Of a stretch of 64,000 nt of DNA, positions 45,145 to 53,361 are shown one piece after another. The notes under the pieces were generated by a model, which did no database searches, had not been told where the DNA came from, and worked only from the letters and a program-made list of their open reading frames with translations. This stretch comes from Hyphomicrobiales bacterium. GTDB taxonomy: Bacteria; Pseudomonadota; Alphaproteobacteria; Rhizobiales; Xanthobacteraceae. A program made the translations under genes and the position numbers. Location of the stretch: contig PLBP01000003.1 in assembly GCA_003135415.1 (NCBI GenBank), positions 143,201-207,200 of the forward strand, written 5' to 3'. Within the stretch, counting starts at the first letter, position 1, and each line of letters starts with the position of its first letter.

Positions 45145-47076
45145 CTACAAGTTGTTGATGCAGGTGTTGCCGTCGTTGTTGCTGTTCGAGCTGTCGGGGC
45201 ACCAGGTGTTGCTCCACGTGACTCCCGTGAGGGTGGCGCCGGTAAGCGTCGCGCCGGTAAGAGTGGCGTTGGTCAGGTTTGCGTTGGTCAGGTTTACATC
45301 GGTGAGGTTGGCGTTTGGCAGGTAGGCGTAGGTGAGGTTGGCCGTCGGGCCGATGAGGTAGCCGGCGACAATCTGCCAGTTCGCGGGGAGCGCCGCCGGT
45401 GTCCCGACGATGCTCAGCGCGGCCAGGCCGGTCACGGTGGCGCCAGTGAAGGTGGCGCCAGTGATGGTGGCGCCGGTGATGTTGGCGTTCGTGAGGTTGG
45501 TGTTGGTGAGGTTGGCGTTGGTGAAATTGGCCTGTCCCGCCGCGTCGCCCGCGAGGTTTGCGTTGGTGAGAGTCGCCCCGCTGAAGTCGACATAGTAAAG
45601 AGGCGCGCCGGTGAGGTCAGCGCCGGTCAGGTTGGCGTTGGTGAAAGAGGCCGAGTGCAGGTTCGCGTTGGCGAGGCTGGCGCCGTTGAGGTTGGCGCCG
45701 TTGAGGGTGGCGGTGAAGAGGTCGACGCCGGCCAGGTTGGCGCCTGGAAGGTTCGCGTTGGTGAGGTTGGCCGCCGGGCCGATGAGGTAGCCGGCGATAA
45801 TCTGCCAGTTCGCGGGGAGCGCTGTCGGCGCGCCGCTGACACCCCCTGAGATGACACCGTAAAGGGTGGCGGCGCCGAGATCGGCGTTCGTCAGAGTGGC
45901 GCCGGTAAGGGTGGCGTATTGGAGTCCGGCGCCCGCGGCGGCGCCGGTCAGGTTCGCGTTGGTGAGGTCGACCCCGGCGAGGGAGGCGCCGGTGAGCGTG
46001 GCGCCGGTGAGGTTGGCGTTGGTCAGGTTTTGGTTGATGAGTTGAGCGTTTGACAGGTTGGCGCCGGGGCCGACAAGGTAGCCGTAGTCCAACTGCCAGG
46101 TCGGTGGCAGCGCCGCCGGGGTCCCGCTGACACCCCCCGAGATGACGCCGGCAAGGGTGGCGCCCGTCAAGGTGGCGCCCGTGAGGTTCCCGCCGACGCG
46201 GGCGTTTGTCAGGTTGGCATTGGTGAAGTTCACCCCTGTCAAGTTCCCGCCGACGTAGGCGCCGGTCAGGTTGGCGTTGGTGAGGTCGGCCCCGGTGAGG
46301 TTGCCGCCGGTGAGGTTGGCGCCCGCGAGGTTGGCGCTGGCGAGGTTGGCGCCGGGGCCGAGGAGGTAGCCAGCGAGGTGGAACCAGGAGTTTGGCAGTG
46401 CCGCCGGGGTCCCGCTGATTAACCCCGAGATGACGCCCGAGAGGTTGGCGCTGACAAAGTCCGCGCCCTTGACCTTGGCGCCAGTGAGCGTGGCATCGGT
46501 GAGATTGGCGCGGCTCAGCGTGGCGTTGGTCAGGTTGGCGCCGGCGAAGTTGGCCTTGGCGAGGTTCGCACTCACGAGGATGGCCCCAGTCAGGATGGCA
46601 CCAGTGAGGTTGGCGTGTTGGAGGTTTGCGAACCCGAGATTGGCGTTGTTGAGGTTGGCGTTCGTGAGGTTGGCCTGTGGGCCGATCAGGTAGCCGGACA
46701 CCTCTGTCCAGTGGGCTGGCAGAACAGCCGGCGTCCCGGTGACACCACCGGAGACCACCCCGGCGAGCTTTGCGCTCGTGAAAATGGCGCTGGTCAGCGT
46801 GGCTGAGCTGAGCGTGGCCCCAACGAGGCTCGCCGAGGTGAGATTGGCTGAGGTGAGCGTGGCTGAGGTGAGGTTCGAGCCCGTGAGGTTGACGCCGCTC
46901 AGGTTGGCCCCCGTGAAATTGCAGCCAGTCAGGTTGCGCCTCGGGCCGGGCGTGCAACTCGCCGCCCACGCCGTGCTGGGAAGGAGCACCCCGAATGTCG
47001 AGGCCAGAAACGACACCGCCACCACGGCCGACAACTTCGAAAAGCCGCCACCGTTCCGACCCGCCAATGAGCGCAT
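45145..47076 (-). CDS. Large secreted pentapeptide-repeat protein
   Basis: A protein of about 643 residues with a signal peptide (AVVAVSFLASTFGVLLPSTAWA, to about residue 38) followed by six blocks of A(N/D)LXX pentapeptides. Five linkers of about 33 residues separate them, of the pattern GVISGG-SGTPAALP-W-GYLIGP-ANL. Pentapeptides form a right-handed quadrilateral beta-helix. Known members mimic DNA (Qnr/MfpA), but an exported multi-block protein is unlikely to act on gyrase in the cell. I start at ATG 47076; a GTG at 47109 is possible. It is the only minus-strand gene between the dinG copies. Confidence 0.82.
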   Translation of the reverse strand: MRSLAGRNGGGFSKLSAVVAVSFLASTFGVLLPSTAWAASCTPGPRRNLTGCNFTGANLSGVNLTGSNLTSATLTSANLTSASLVGATLSSATLTSAIFTSAKLAGVVSGGVTGTPAVLPAHWTEVSGYLIGPQANLTNANLNNANLGFANLQHANLTGAILTGAILVSANLAKANFAGANLTNATLSRANLTDATLTGAKVKGADFVSANLSGVISGLISGTPAALPNSWFHLAGYLLGPGANLASANLAGANLTGGNLTGADLTNANLTGAYVGGNLTGVNFTNANLTNARVGGNLTGATLTGATLAGVISGGVSGTPAALPPTWQLDYGYLVGPGANLSNAQLINQNLTNANLTGATLTGASLAGVDLTNANLTGAAAGAGLQYATLTGATLTNADLGAATLYGVISGGVSGAPTALPANWQIIAGYLIGPAANLTNANLPGANLAGVDLFTATLNGANLNGASLANANLHSASFTNANLTGADLTGAPLYYVDFSGATLTNANLAGDAAGQANFTNANLTNTNLTNANITGATITGATFTGATVTGLAALSIVGTPAALPANWQIVAGYLIGPTANLTYAYLPNANLTDVNLTNANLTNATLTGATLTGATLTGVTWSNTWCPDSSNSNNDGNTCINNL

Positions 47077-47249
47077 GGCCCAGAGTCTCACCGATTGAGT
47101 CCCGGCCACAATGGCGGCCGACCGTCCAGGTGGTCACGCCTCCCAGCGGCCCGGAGGGCGAGCAGGCACCCCAACACCGGGACACTGCCGCGCCGACCAA
47201 ACTTGCCCGCCGTCAGAACTCCGCTAGCGCGCCCTTGTCTCGTCAAGCG

Positions 47250-47553
47250 GACAAGACGAGGGACGGCGATGGGGCCGCGACGCGACCCCTCGCCACGCCT
47301 CGCCAACCTCTCGAGCGTGGAGCACTACGGTCGCCGCCGTGGGCACTGACGTGCGGGAGGTACTAGAGCGGGTCACCAGTGCGCTTCCCGGTGGCGGTGA
47401 GGACCGGCCAGGCCAGGTCGAGATGGCCAACGCGGTAGCCCACGCAATCGCCGAGCGGCGTCACCTCGTCGTCGAGGCCGGCACCGGAACCGGAAAGAGC
47501 CTGGCCTACCTCGTCCCGGCCATCCTGTCCGGGGCCAAGACCGTGGTAGCCAC
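47250..47553 (+). repeat. Direct repeat of dinG leader and 5' end, intact copy
   Basis: This is the counterpart of 43021-43331 and includes the leader plus codons 1 to about 71 of the intact dinG. The GTGGTAGCCAC at 47543-47553 lies inside the intact gene. The 172 bases before it, from 47077, contain no gene. Confidence 0.85.
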
Positions 47554-49282
47554 AGCAACCAAGGCCTTGCAGGATCAGCTGGCCCGCAAGGACCTTCCCT
47601 TCCTCGCTCCCCTGCTGGCGGCCGATCTTGGCCGCCCTCTTTCGTACGTGGTGTTGAAAGGACGGTCCAACTACCTGTGCCGCCAGCGCGCCGCCGAGGT
47701 CGTGGGCGGCGGCGATCAGCTCCTCCTCGATGACGAGCCCGGCTTCGACGCGGCGGGCGCCGCGCTCGGCCCCCTGGGCCGCGAGATCCGCCGGCTGGTC
47801 GAGTGGGCCGATACGGCGTCGACCGGCGACCGGGCCGAGCTGCCGACCGAACCGAGCGCCCGCGCCTGGTCCACCCTCAGCGTGTCGGCGATGGAGTGCC
47901 CCGGGGCGGCCAACTGCCCGTCCGGCGACACGTGCTTCGCGGAGCGCGCTCGTCGCCAGGCCCTCGACGCCGACCTCGTCGTCGTGAACACCCATCTGTA
48001 CGGCACCCACCTGGCCAACGGCGGCCATTCGCTGCCCCCTCACGACGTCGTGATCTTCGACGAAGCCCACCAACTCGAAGACGTCGCGTCGGCCAGCCTC
48101 GGGCTGGAGCTCGGGGCCGGCCGGTTTCGCGCGCTGGCGCGCAACGGCCGCCCCGTGGCCAAAGACCCCGCCGTCGTCGAATCGCTGGCCGACACCGGCG
48201 ACCGCTTCGAGCGGGCCATCGGGCCATGGCGGGGGCAGCGTCTGCCAGCCGGCCTCGGCGCGGATCTGGCCGCCGCGGTGGCATTGGCTGCAACCCGCGT
48301 CAACGCGGCCGCGTCCGGTCTGCGCGCCGGCCCCGACGGCGGGCTGGCCGACGACCTGACCGGCCGACGCAGCCGCGCCATCCAGGCCGCCGGGCATCTC
48401 GCCGGCGACCTCGCGCTCATCGCCGACCTCCCCGACAGCCACGTGGCATGGGTGGAGGGGCCCGAGCACCAACCGGTGCTGCGGGTGGCCCCCATCGACC
48501 TGCGCGAGGCGTTGACCGATGCCCTGTGGCGAGAGGAGGCGGAGCGCCCCGCGACCGCCGTTCTCACGAGCGCCACCATCCCACTACGGCTGAGCGAACG
48601 CCTCGGGATGCCCGCGGCGAAGGTGGACGAGCTCGACGCGGGCAGCCCGTTCAACTACGCCGAGCAGGCGCTGCTCTACTGCGCCGCGCACCTGCCCGAT
48701 CCTCGACAGCCCGGGTTCGCGGACGCGGCCCACGACGAGCTCGAGGCGCTGATCCGAGCCGCGGGGGGCCGGACGCTCGCGCTGTTCACGAGCTGGCGAG
48801 CGATGGAAGCGGCCGCGGAGGCGCTACGGCCCCGGCTGCCATATCGCATCTTGGCCCAGTCCGAGCTGCCCAAGCCCGCCCTCGTGTCGGCCTTCGCCGG
48901 CGAGGAGACGTCGTGCCTGTTTGCCACGATGGGCTTCTGGCAAGGTCTGGATGTGCCCGGGCCGGCGTTGTCCCTCGTCACCATCGACCGGGTGCCCTTT
49001 CCCCGCCCTGACAACCCGCTCCTCCAGGCTCGGCGCGATCGCCTGGGTCAGGAGGCGTTTCGACTGGTCGACTTACCGCGGGCCGCGACCCTGCTCGCAC
49101 AGGGCGTGGGGCGGCTCATCCGGTCGGCCTCCGATCGCGGGGTGGTCGCCGTGCTGGACCCGCGCCTGGCCAAGGCCGGCTACCGCTGGGATCTGGTGCG
49201 CGCGCTGCCGCCTATGCGCCGGACCCGCCACCGCAGCGAGGTGGAGGACTTCCTCCGATCCCTGGCGGCCGCCGAGCCATGA
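47339..49282 (+). CDS. dinG: DinG/Rad3-family ATP-dependent DNA helicase
   Basis: A complete 647-residue XPD-like helicase. Walker A is AGTGTGKS (residues 47-54), motif Ia follows in VVATATKALQDQL, and the Fe-S cysteines appear in MECPGAANCPSGDTC near residues 185-200. The DEAH box is in VVIFDEAHQLED near 240, and the C-terminal motif VI is in LLAQGVGRLIRSASDRG. It unwinds R-loops and 5'-tailed DNA. The start is GTG, as in the two fragments. The 5' end to codon ~71 is duplicated at 43.1 kb and, in diverged form, at 44.8 kb. It overlaps the next gene by 4 bases. Confidence 0.95.
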   Translation: MGTDVREVLERVTSALPGGGEDRPGQVEMANAVAHAIAERRHLVVEAGTGTGKSLAYLVPAILSGAKTVVATATKALQDQLARKDLPFLAPLLAADLGRPLSYVVLKGRSNYLCRQRAAEVVGGGDQLLLDDEPGFDAAGAALGPLGREIRRLVEWADTASTGDRAELPTEPSARAWSTLSVSAMECPGAANCPSGDTCFAERARRQALDADLVVVNTHLYGTHLANGGHSLPPHDVVIFDEAHQLEDVASASLGLELGAGRFRALARNGRPVAKDPAVVESLADTGDRFERAIGPWRGQRLPAGLGADLAAAVALAATRVNAAASGLRAGPDGGLADDLTGRRSRAIQAAGHLAGDLALIADLPDSHVAWVEGPEHQPVLRVAPIDLREALTDALWREEAERPATAVLTSATIPLRLSERLGMPAAKVDELDAGSPFNYAEQALLYCAAHLPDPRQPGFADAAHDELEALIRAAGGRTLALFTSWRAMEAAAEALRPRLPYRILAQSELPKPALVSAFAGEETSCLFATMGFWQGLDVPGPALSLVTIDRVPFPRPDNPLLQARRDRLGQEAFRLVDLPRAATLLAQGVGRLIRSASDRGVVAVLDPRLAKAGYRWDLVRALPPMRRTRHRSEVEDFLRSLAAAEP

Positions 49283-49665
49283 GCACGACGCGGGACGATG
49301 CGATGAGGTGGGTCACCGCGTACGAACGCGCGTGGCGCACGGCCGGGACCAATGGCCTCGCCGACCTGTTCGCGGCGAACGCAACCTACGTGGTGTCGCC
49401 GTGGAAGCCGGCGATCAGCGGGCTGGACGCCATCCGCCGCTTCTGGGAGGCGGGCCGGCAGGGCGCCGACGAGGCGTTCGCGATGCGCGCCGAGCCCATC
49501 GCGACCGAGGGCGACACTGCTGTCATCCGAGTGTTTGTCGAATACCAGCGGCCCACAGGCCGGCCCTGGCGCGACCTCTGGATCATCGAGTTCGACGGTG
49601 ACGGACGCTGCCGTCATTTCGAGGAATGGCCGTTCGCACCGGGACAGGACGACGGGCAGGGCTGA
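49279..49665 (+). CDS. SnoaL-like (NTF2-fold) protein
   Basis: The 128-residue protein has the SnoaL pattern: WVTAYERAWRTAGTNGLADLFAANATYVVSPW near the start, DAIRRFWEAGRQ in the middle, and DLWIIEFDGDGRCRHFEEWPF near the end. Such folds hold small ligands or act as isomerases and cyclases. The substrate is unknown. It starts with ATGA overlapping the dinG stop, so it is translated in coupling with dinG. It converges on the aminotransferase gene with 2 bases between stops. Confidence 0.82.
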   Translation: MSTTRDDAMRWVTAYERAWRTAGTNGLADLFAANATYVVSPWKPAISGLDAIRRFWEAGRQGADEAFAMRAEPIATEGDTAVIRVFVEYQRPTGRPWRDLWIIEFDGDGRCRHFEEWPFAPGQDDGQG

Positions 49666-49667
49666 CC

Positions 49668-51002
49668 TCAGCGAGCCGAGCTGACCTCAGCGAGTGCCGA
49701 GTCGAGCCGATCGATCACCGCATCGAGTAGATCGTCGGCAATGTTGAGCGCGGGCTCGATCCGCACCGCGCGCGCGTTGGCCGACGTGCCCGCCACCAGC
49801 ACGCCGCGGCGGAACAACCCGGCCGCGACCGCGTAGCCGATCTCGTCGCTGGCGAAGTGCATGGCCAGGAGCAGCCCTTTCCCGGTCACTCCCGTCAGCA
49901 CGTCCGGGTAGCGATCGGCGAGCGAAGCGACATCCTGGAGCACTCGCTGGCCCTTCTTGGCCGCCTGGGCCGGCAGGTCGTCTCGGACGGTCACGTTGAC
50001 CGCCGCGATCCCCGCCGCGCACGCCAGCGGGTTGCCGCCAAACGTGTTGGAGTGGACGAACGGGTCGGCCTCCCAGACCCGCCACAACTCCGGCGTCGAC
50101 AGCACCGCGCCCACGGGCAGGACGCCGCCGCCGAGTGACTTGCCGAGGGTCATGATGTCGGGCACGACGCCCCAGTGGTCGACAGCGAACATGGCGCCGG
50201 TGCGGCCGAGGCAGGTCTGGACCTCGTCGACGACCATGAGCACGTCGTAGTCACTGCACAGCGCGCGCACGTCGGCCAGGTAGCCGTCGGGAGGAACGAT
50301 CGCGCCGGCCTCGCCCTGTATCGGCTCGACGACGACCGCGGCGGGCAGGTCGTCCGCCGCGGCCAAGCGGGTCAGCAGGTCTCGGAGCGCGCCGCTATCG
50401 CCGAACGAGACGTGCGCGCAGCGCAGCAGCGCCGGCTCAAACGGGGCCCGGTAACGATCCTTGCCCATCAGCGACAGCGCGCCGAGCGTCTTGCCGTGGA
50501 ACGCGTTGCTGGTGGCAACGAAGTGGTGCCGGCCAGTCACCCACATGGCCAGCTTCATCGCGCCTTCCACCGCTTCGGTGCCCGAGTTGCAGAAAAACGC
50601 ACGCGTCAGCCCCGCCGGCGCGATCGCAGCCAGGCAGGCCGCGAACAGCGGCCGGAGCGGGTCGAGCAGTTCCTGGGAATGGAGGGGGTTGCGGTGCAAC
50701 TGGGCCTCGACGGCGGCGACCACCTCCGGGTGGCGCATCCCCAGGTTGTAGATGCCATAACCGCCCAAGAGGTCGATGAACTCACGGCCCGTGGCGTCGC
50801 GGAGGATCGACCCCTCCCCTTCCCACTCGACCGCGGCCTCGTCACCGGCCTCGGTCACCGACTTCCGTGCCTCGAGGAAGCCGGGATTGATGTGCCGGGC
50901 AAAGCCGGCGACGGTTTGTTGGACGAAGCGGCGGTGATCAAGCGGGCGCGACGGATGCATGACCACGGCCATGGCTTCTTGGATCACGCGGTCATCTTGC
51001 AT
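49668..51002 (-). CDS. Class III PLP-dependent aminotransferase
   Basis: A 444-residue fold-type I enzyme with FCNSGTEAVEGAMKLA, the PLP Asp in VVDEVQTCLGRTG, the Schiff-base Lys in MTLGKSLGGG, and the substrate Thr in HSNTFGGNPLA. The start LDHRRFVQQTVAGFARHINP resembles putrescine or diamine aminotransferases (PatA type), but omega-amino acid substrates are possible. There is no gene partner. It is divergent from the acyl-CoA dehydrogenase gene, across a 282-base region rich in repeats. Confidence 0.88.
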   Translation of the reverse strand: MQDDRVIQEAMAVVMHPSRPLDHRRFVQQTVAGFARHINPGFLEARKSVTEAGDEAAVEWEGEGSILRDATGREFIDLLGGYGIYNLGMRHPEVVAAVEAQLHRNPLHSQELLDPLRPLFAACLAAIAPAGLTRAFFCNSGTEAVEGAMKLAMWVTGRHHFVATSNAFHGKTLGALSLMGKDRYRAPFEPALLRCAHVSFGDSGALRDLLTRLAAADDLPAAVVVEPIQGEAGAIVPPDGYLADVRALCSDYDVLMVVDEVQTCLGRTGAMFAVDHWGVVPDIMTLGKSLGGGVLPVGAVLSTPELWRVWEADPFVHSNTFGGNPLACAAGIAAVNVTVRDDLPAQAAKKGQRVLQDVASLADRYPDVLTGVTGKGLLLAMHFASDEIGYAVAAGLFRRGVLVAGTSANARAVRIEPALNIADDLLDAVIDRLDSALAEVSSAR

Positions 51003-51100
51003 ACAAGAATTTTACCGGACGGACGGTGGGTGACCGGCGGTCGCCGGGCGGGCACCGGTCGAGCCGGTCGACGGGCGGGAACAACGCCGGTCGCCGGTCC

Positions 51101-51180
51101 ATTGGGCGTGTTTTCCCGCGCTTTTGACAGGTGTGCTTTTGACAGGTTTTTACGCCCAATGCGTAGAAACCACGCCCAAT
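51101..51180. promoter_or_regulatory. Repeat-rich regulatory region with TTGACA pair
   Basis: In the 282-base gap between the aminotransferase and acyl-CoA dehydrogenase genes, CTTTTGACAGGT occurs twice in tandem (51121-51132 and 51136-51147). It is flanked by ATTGGGCGTG (51101-51110) and its inverse CACGCCCAAT (51171-51180), with another ACGCCCAAT at 51152-51160. The TTGACA parts could be -35 boxes and the ATTGGGCG arms operator half-sites. No regulator is nearby. Confidence 0.45.
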
Positions 51181-51245
51181 GTCCCTCGGCAGGCACGGCC
51201 GCGCGCTGCCGCCCGGCAAGCCCCCCGCCCCTCGCCCCGCTAACC

Positions 51246-51259
51246 TGACCGCTCGGTCA
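51246..51259 (+). promoter_or_regulatory. Candidate TetR-type operator
   Basis: TGACCGCTCGGTCA is a perfect 6-bp inverted repeat with a 2-base spacer, 25 bases upstream of the acyl-CoA dehydrogenase start. ACCGNNCGGT-type dyads are bound by many actinobacterial TetR regulators of fatty acid and sterol genes. The match is by pattern only. Confidence 0.5.
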
Positions 51260-51284
51260 AGTCTGAGCGTGTGGAGGGTGCGCC

Positions 51285-52508
51285 GTGGCTGAGCAGATCT
51301 CTCTGGAAGACTTCGAGGCGGAGGCCCTCGACTTCCTCGAAGCCAACGCCGAACCGCGGGTGGAGGAGAAACGGGGCTGGGGCGAAGGCTCGGACCGGAC
51401 GGGCCTCTTCGCCGAGAAGACCCGCGCCGAGGAGCTCGCCGAGCTAGCCGAGGCGAAGGCGTGGAAGGCCAAGGTGTTCGATGCCGGCTTCGGCTGGATC
51501 ACCGGCCCCGCGCGGTACGGCGGCCGCGAGCTGGCGGCGGCCCACGACCGCAGATGGCAGGTGCTGGAAAACGGCTACCGGGTGCCGAGCGGAGCGCAGT
51601 TCGGGATCGGGCTCGGCATGGTGGCCCCGACGATCCTCGCCCACGCCACCGACGACGTGAAAGAGCGGTATCTGCGAGCTCTCTACCGGGGCGACCTCGT
51701 CGCCTGCCAGCTGTTCAGCGAGCCGGGAGCCGGCTCCGACCTGGCCAGCCTCCAGACCCAGGCCATCCGCGACGGTGATGAGTGGCTCGTCACCGGCCAG
51801 AAGGTCTGGACGTCGGGGGCGCAGTTCAGCGACATCGGCGAGGTCATCTGCCGCACTGACCTGGATGCTCCGAAGCACAAGGGACTGACGGGATTCGTCA
51901 TCGACATGCATGCGCCCGGCGTCGAGGTGCGGCCACTGCGGCAGATGACGGGCGGCGCGTCGTTCAACGAGGTGTTCTTCACCGAAGTGCGCGTCCCGGA
52001 CGATCATCGCCTGGGCGACGTCAACCAGGGTTGGACCGTGGCACTCACGACGCTGATGAACGAGCGGGCCTCGATCGGCGGCGGTGGCGGTGGTGGCGGG
52101 ATGCTTGGCGCCCAGCGGCTCATCGACATGGTTCGACATTTCGGGAAGGACAGGGACCCGCTTTTGCGGCAGGGCCTGGCAGACATCTACATCCACTCCG
52201 AGGTCGCCCGGCTCAACAACCTGCGGGTGATGGAGTCCCTCAAGGCCGGCCAGCTGCCGCCGCCGGTGATGTCGACGGCCAAGCTGTCATTGACCATGAA
52301 CATGCAGCGGGTCGCGGAGTTCGCCGCGACCGTGCTCGGCCCCCGCGTCACCGCCGATACCGGTGAGTGGGGGACTTACTCCTGGACCGAGCTCATCTGC
52401 GGGGTGCCCGGGATGCGCGTCGCCGGAGGGACCGACGAGGTGATGCGCAACATCATCGGTGAGCGGGTCCTTGGGCTACCGAAAGAGCCGCCGGTCGCGG
52501 CTCGCTAA
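51285..52508 (+). CDS. Acyl-CoA dehydrogenase
   Basis: The 407-residue flavoprotein has the FAD/substrate stretch CQLFSEPGAGSDLASLQTQA, TGQKVWTSGAQFSDIG, VRVPDDHRLGDVNQGW and the C-terminal GVPGMRVAGGTDEVMRNIIGERVLGLP. It oxidises an acyl-CoA to the enoyl-CoA and hands electrons to ETF. It has an extended N-terminus and a Gly-rich insertion (GGGGGGGGM). The usual catalytic Glu is not obvious in the C-terminal segment, where GGTDEV holds candidates. The start is GTG at 51285 after GGAGGG. Chain-length specificity is unknown. Confidence 0.92.
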   Translation: MAEQISLEDFEAEALDFLEANAEPRVEEKRGWGEGSDRTGLFAEKTRAEELAELAEAKAWKAKVFDAGFGWITGPARYGGRELAAAHDRRWQVLENGYRVPSGAQFGIGLGMVAPTILAHATDDVKERYLRALYRGDLVACQLFSEPGAGSDLASLQTQAIRDGDEWLVTGQKVWTSGAQFSDIGEVICRTDLDAPKHKGLTGFVIDMHAPGVEVRPLRQMTGGASFNEVFFTEVRVPDDHRLGDVNQGWTVALTTLMNERASIGGGGGGGGMLGAQRLIDMVRHFGKDRDPLLRQGLADIYIHSEVARLNNLRVMESLKAGQLPPPVMSTAKLSLTMNMQRVAEFAATVLGPRVTADTGEWGTYSWTELICGVPGMRVAGGTDEVMRNIIGERVLGLPKEPPVAAR

Positions 52509-52526
52509 AGGGGGTCGTACGGGACC

Positions 52527-52568
52527 TCTGGGTGCGGAAACACGCACATGGAGGTTTCTGCACCCAGA
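52527..52568. terminator. Bidirectional terminator hairpin
   Basis: TCTGGGTGCGGAAAC (52527-52541) pairs with GTTTCTGCACCCAGA (52554-52568) with one mismatch over 15 bases and a 12-base loop. It lies between the convergent acyl-CoA dehydrogenase and rnhB genes. Confidence 0.6.
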
Positions 52569-52608
52569 CCTGCGGCAGCAGCGGCTGCGGCCGCCGGCGC
52601 CGCCGGCG

Positions 52609-53352
52609 TCAGGCTTCGGCGGACTCCGTGGCCCCGTCGTCCCACAGCGTGCCCTGGTCGGGGTCCCCGGGTGGCCGGACCCGGGGGATGCCCCACACCA
52701 GATGGTCCATGAAGACCCAGGACCGTCGGTGGATCGCCGTCGGCCCCCACGCCTGGAGGGCCATCTTGTGCCGGGGGCACGGGTAGCCCTTGTTGAGGTC
52801 AAAGTCGTAGCCCGGATAGTGGACTGACTCGCCCCGCATGTACCGGTCCCGTGTCACCTTGGCGAGGATGGACGCGGCCGAGATCGACAGGCAGGTGGCG
52901 TCCCCCTTGACGATCCGCCGCGAACAGCCGAGCCCGACGAAGTCCCAGTTCCCGTCGATCAGCACCTGGTCGGGGATGAGCCCCAGCCCGTCGATGGCCC
53001 TGCTGGCGGCCAGCTTCTGCGCGGCGGACATGCCGAGGTGGTCACACTCCTCTTGGCTGGCGGCGCCGACCGCCCACGATGAGCACCACCCGGCGATGCG
53101 GTCGAAGAGCCGTTCCCGCTCGGCCTCAGTCAGCATCTTCGAGTCGCGCACCCGGTAGACGCGGCGGTCTCGAGGCAGGACGGCCGCACCAACCATGATC
53201 GGCCCGGCCCACGAACCCCTGCCCACCTCGTCCACACCGACGACCACCTCATGGCCGGTCGCCCACAGGTCCCGCTCGACGGTCAGGGTGGGGGCCGTCG
53301 TGCGGACCGGCCGCACCCTACGGGTGGAGCGGGCACGGCGGACGGCGGCCAT
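52609..53352 (-). CDS. rnhB: Ribonuclease HII (right half)
   Basis: A 247-residue RNase HII with the active-site Asp-Glu in GVDEVGRGSWAGP (residues 41-42), DQVLIDGNWDF, SISAASILAKVTRDRYM, and DFDLNKGYPCPRHKMAL. The extended N-terminus is basic (RRARSTRRVRPVR), and the C-terminus carries an extra ~25 acidic residues. It differs throughout from the rnhB at 19203-19850 and has the look of an actinobacterial enzyme. It is followed by selD on the same strand side, with 9 bases between. Confidence 0.94.
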   Translation of the reverse strand: MAAVRRARSTRRVRPVRTTAPTLTVERDLWATGHEVVVGVDEVGRGSWAGPIMVGAAVLPRDRRVYRVRDSKMLTEAERERLFDRIAGWCSSWAVGAASQEECDHLGMSAAQKLAASRAIDGLGLIPDQVLIDGNWDFVGLGCSRRIVKGDATCLSISAASILAKVTRDRYMRGESVHYPGYDFDLNKGYPCPRHKMALQAWGPTAIHRRSWVFMDHLVWGIPRVRPPGDPDQGTLWDDGATESAEA

Positions 53353-53361
53353 CGCCGCACC

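Noticed and set aside
45617..47200. 527-codon second frame on the same strand as the pentapeptide protein
   Set aside because: The pentapeptide frame has the signal peptide and regular repeats. The other frame is a His/Arg/Gln shadow produced by the same repeats.
43110..49282. Integron or CRISPR-like array
   Set aside because: The repeats are gene 5' ends about 300 bases long, the spacers are whole genes of unequal size, and no integrase or cas gene is present. Site-specific insertion remains only a hypothesis.
50984..51219. Short minus-strand open frames upstream of the aminotransferase
   Set aside because: They cover the repeat-rich regulatory region, overlap the aminotransferase start and have no ribosome site or motif.
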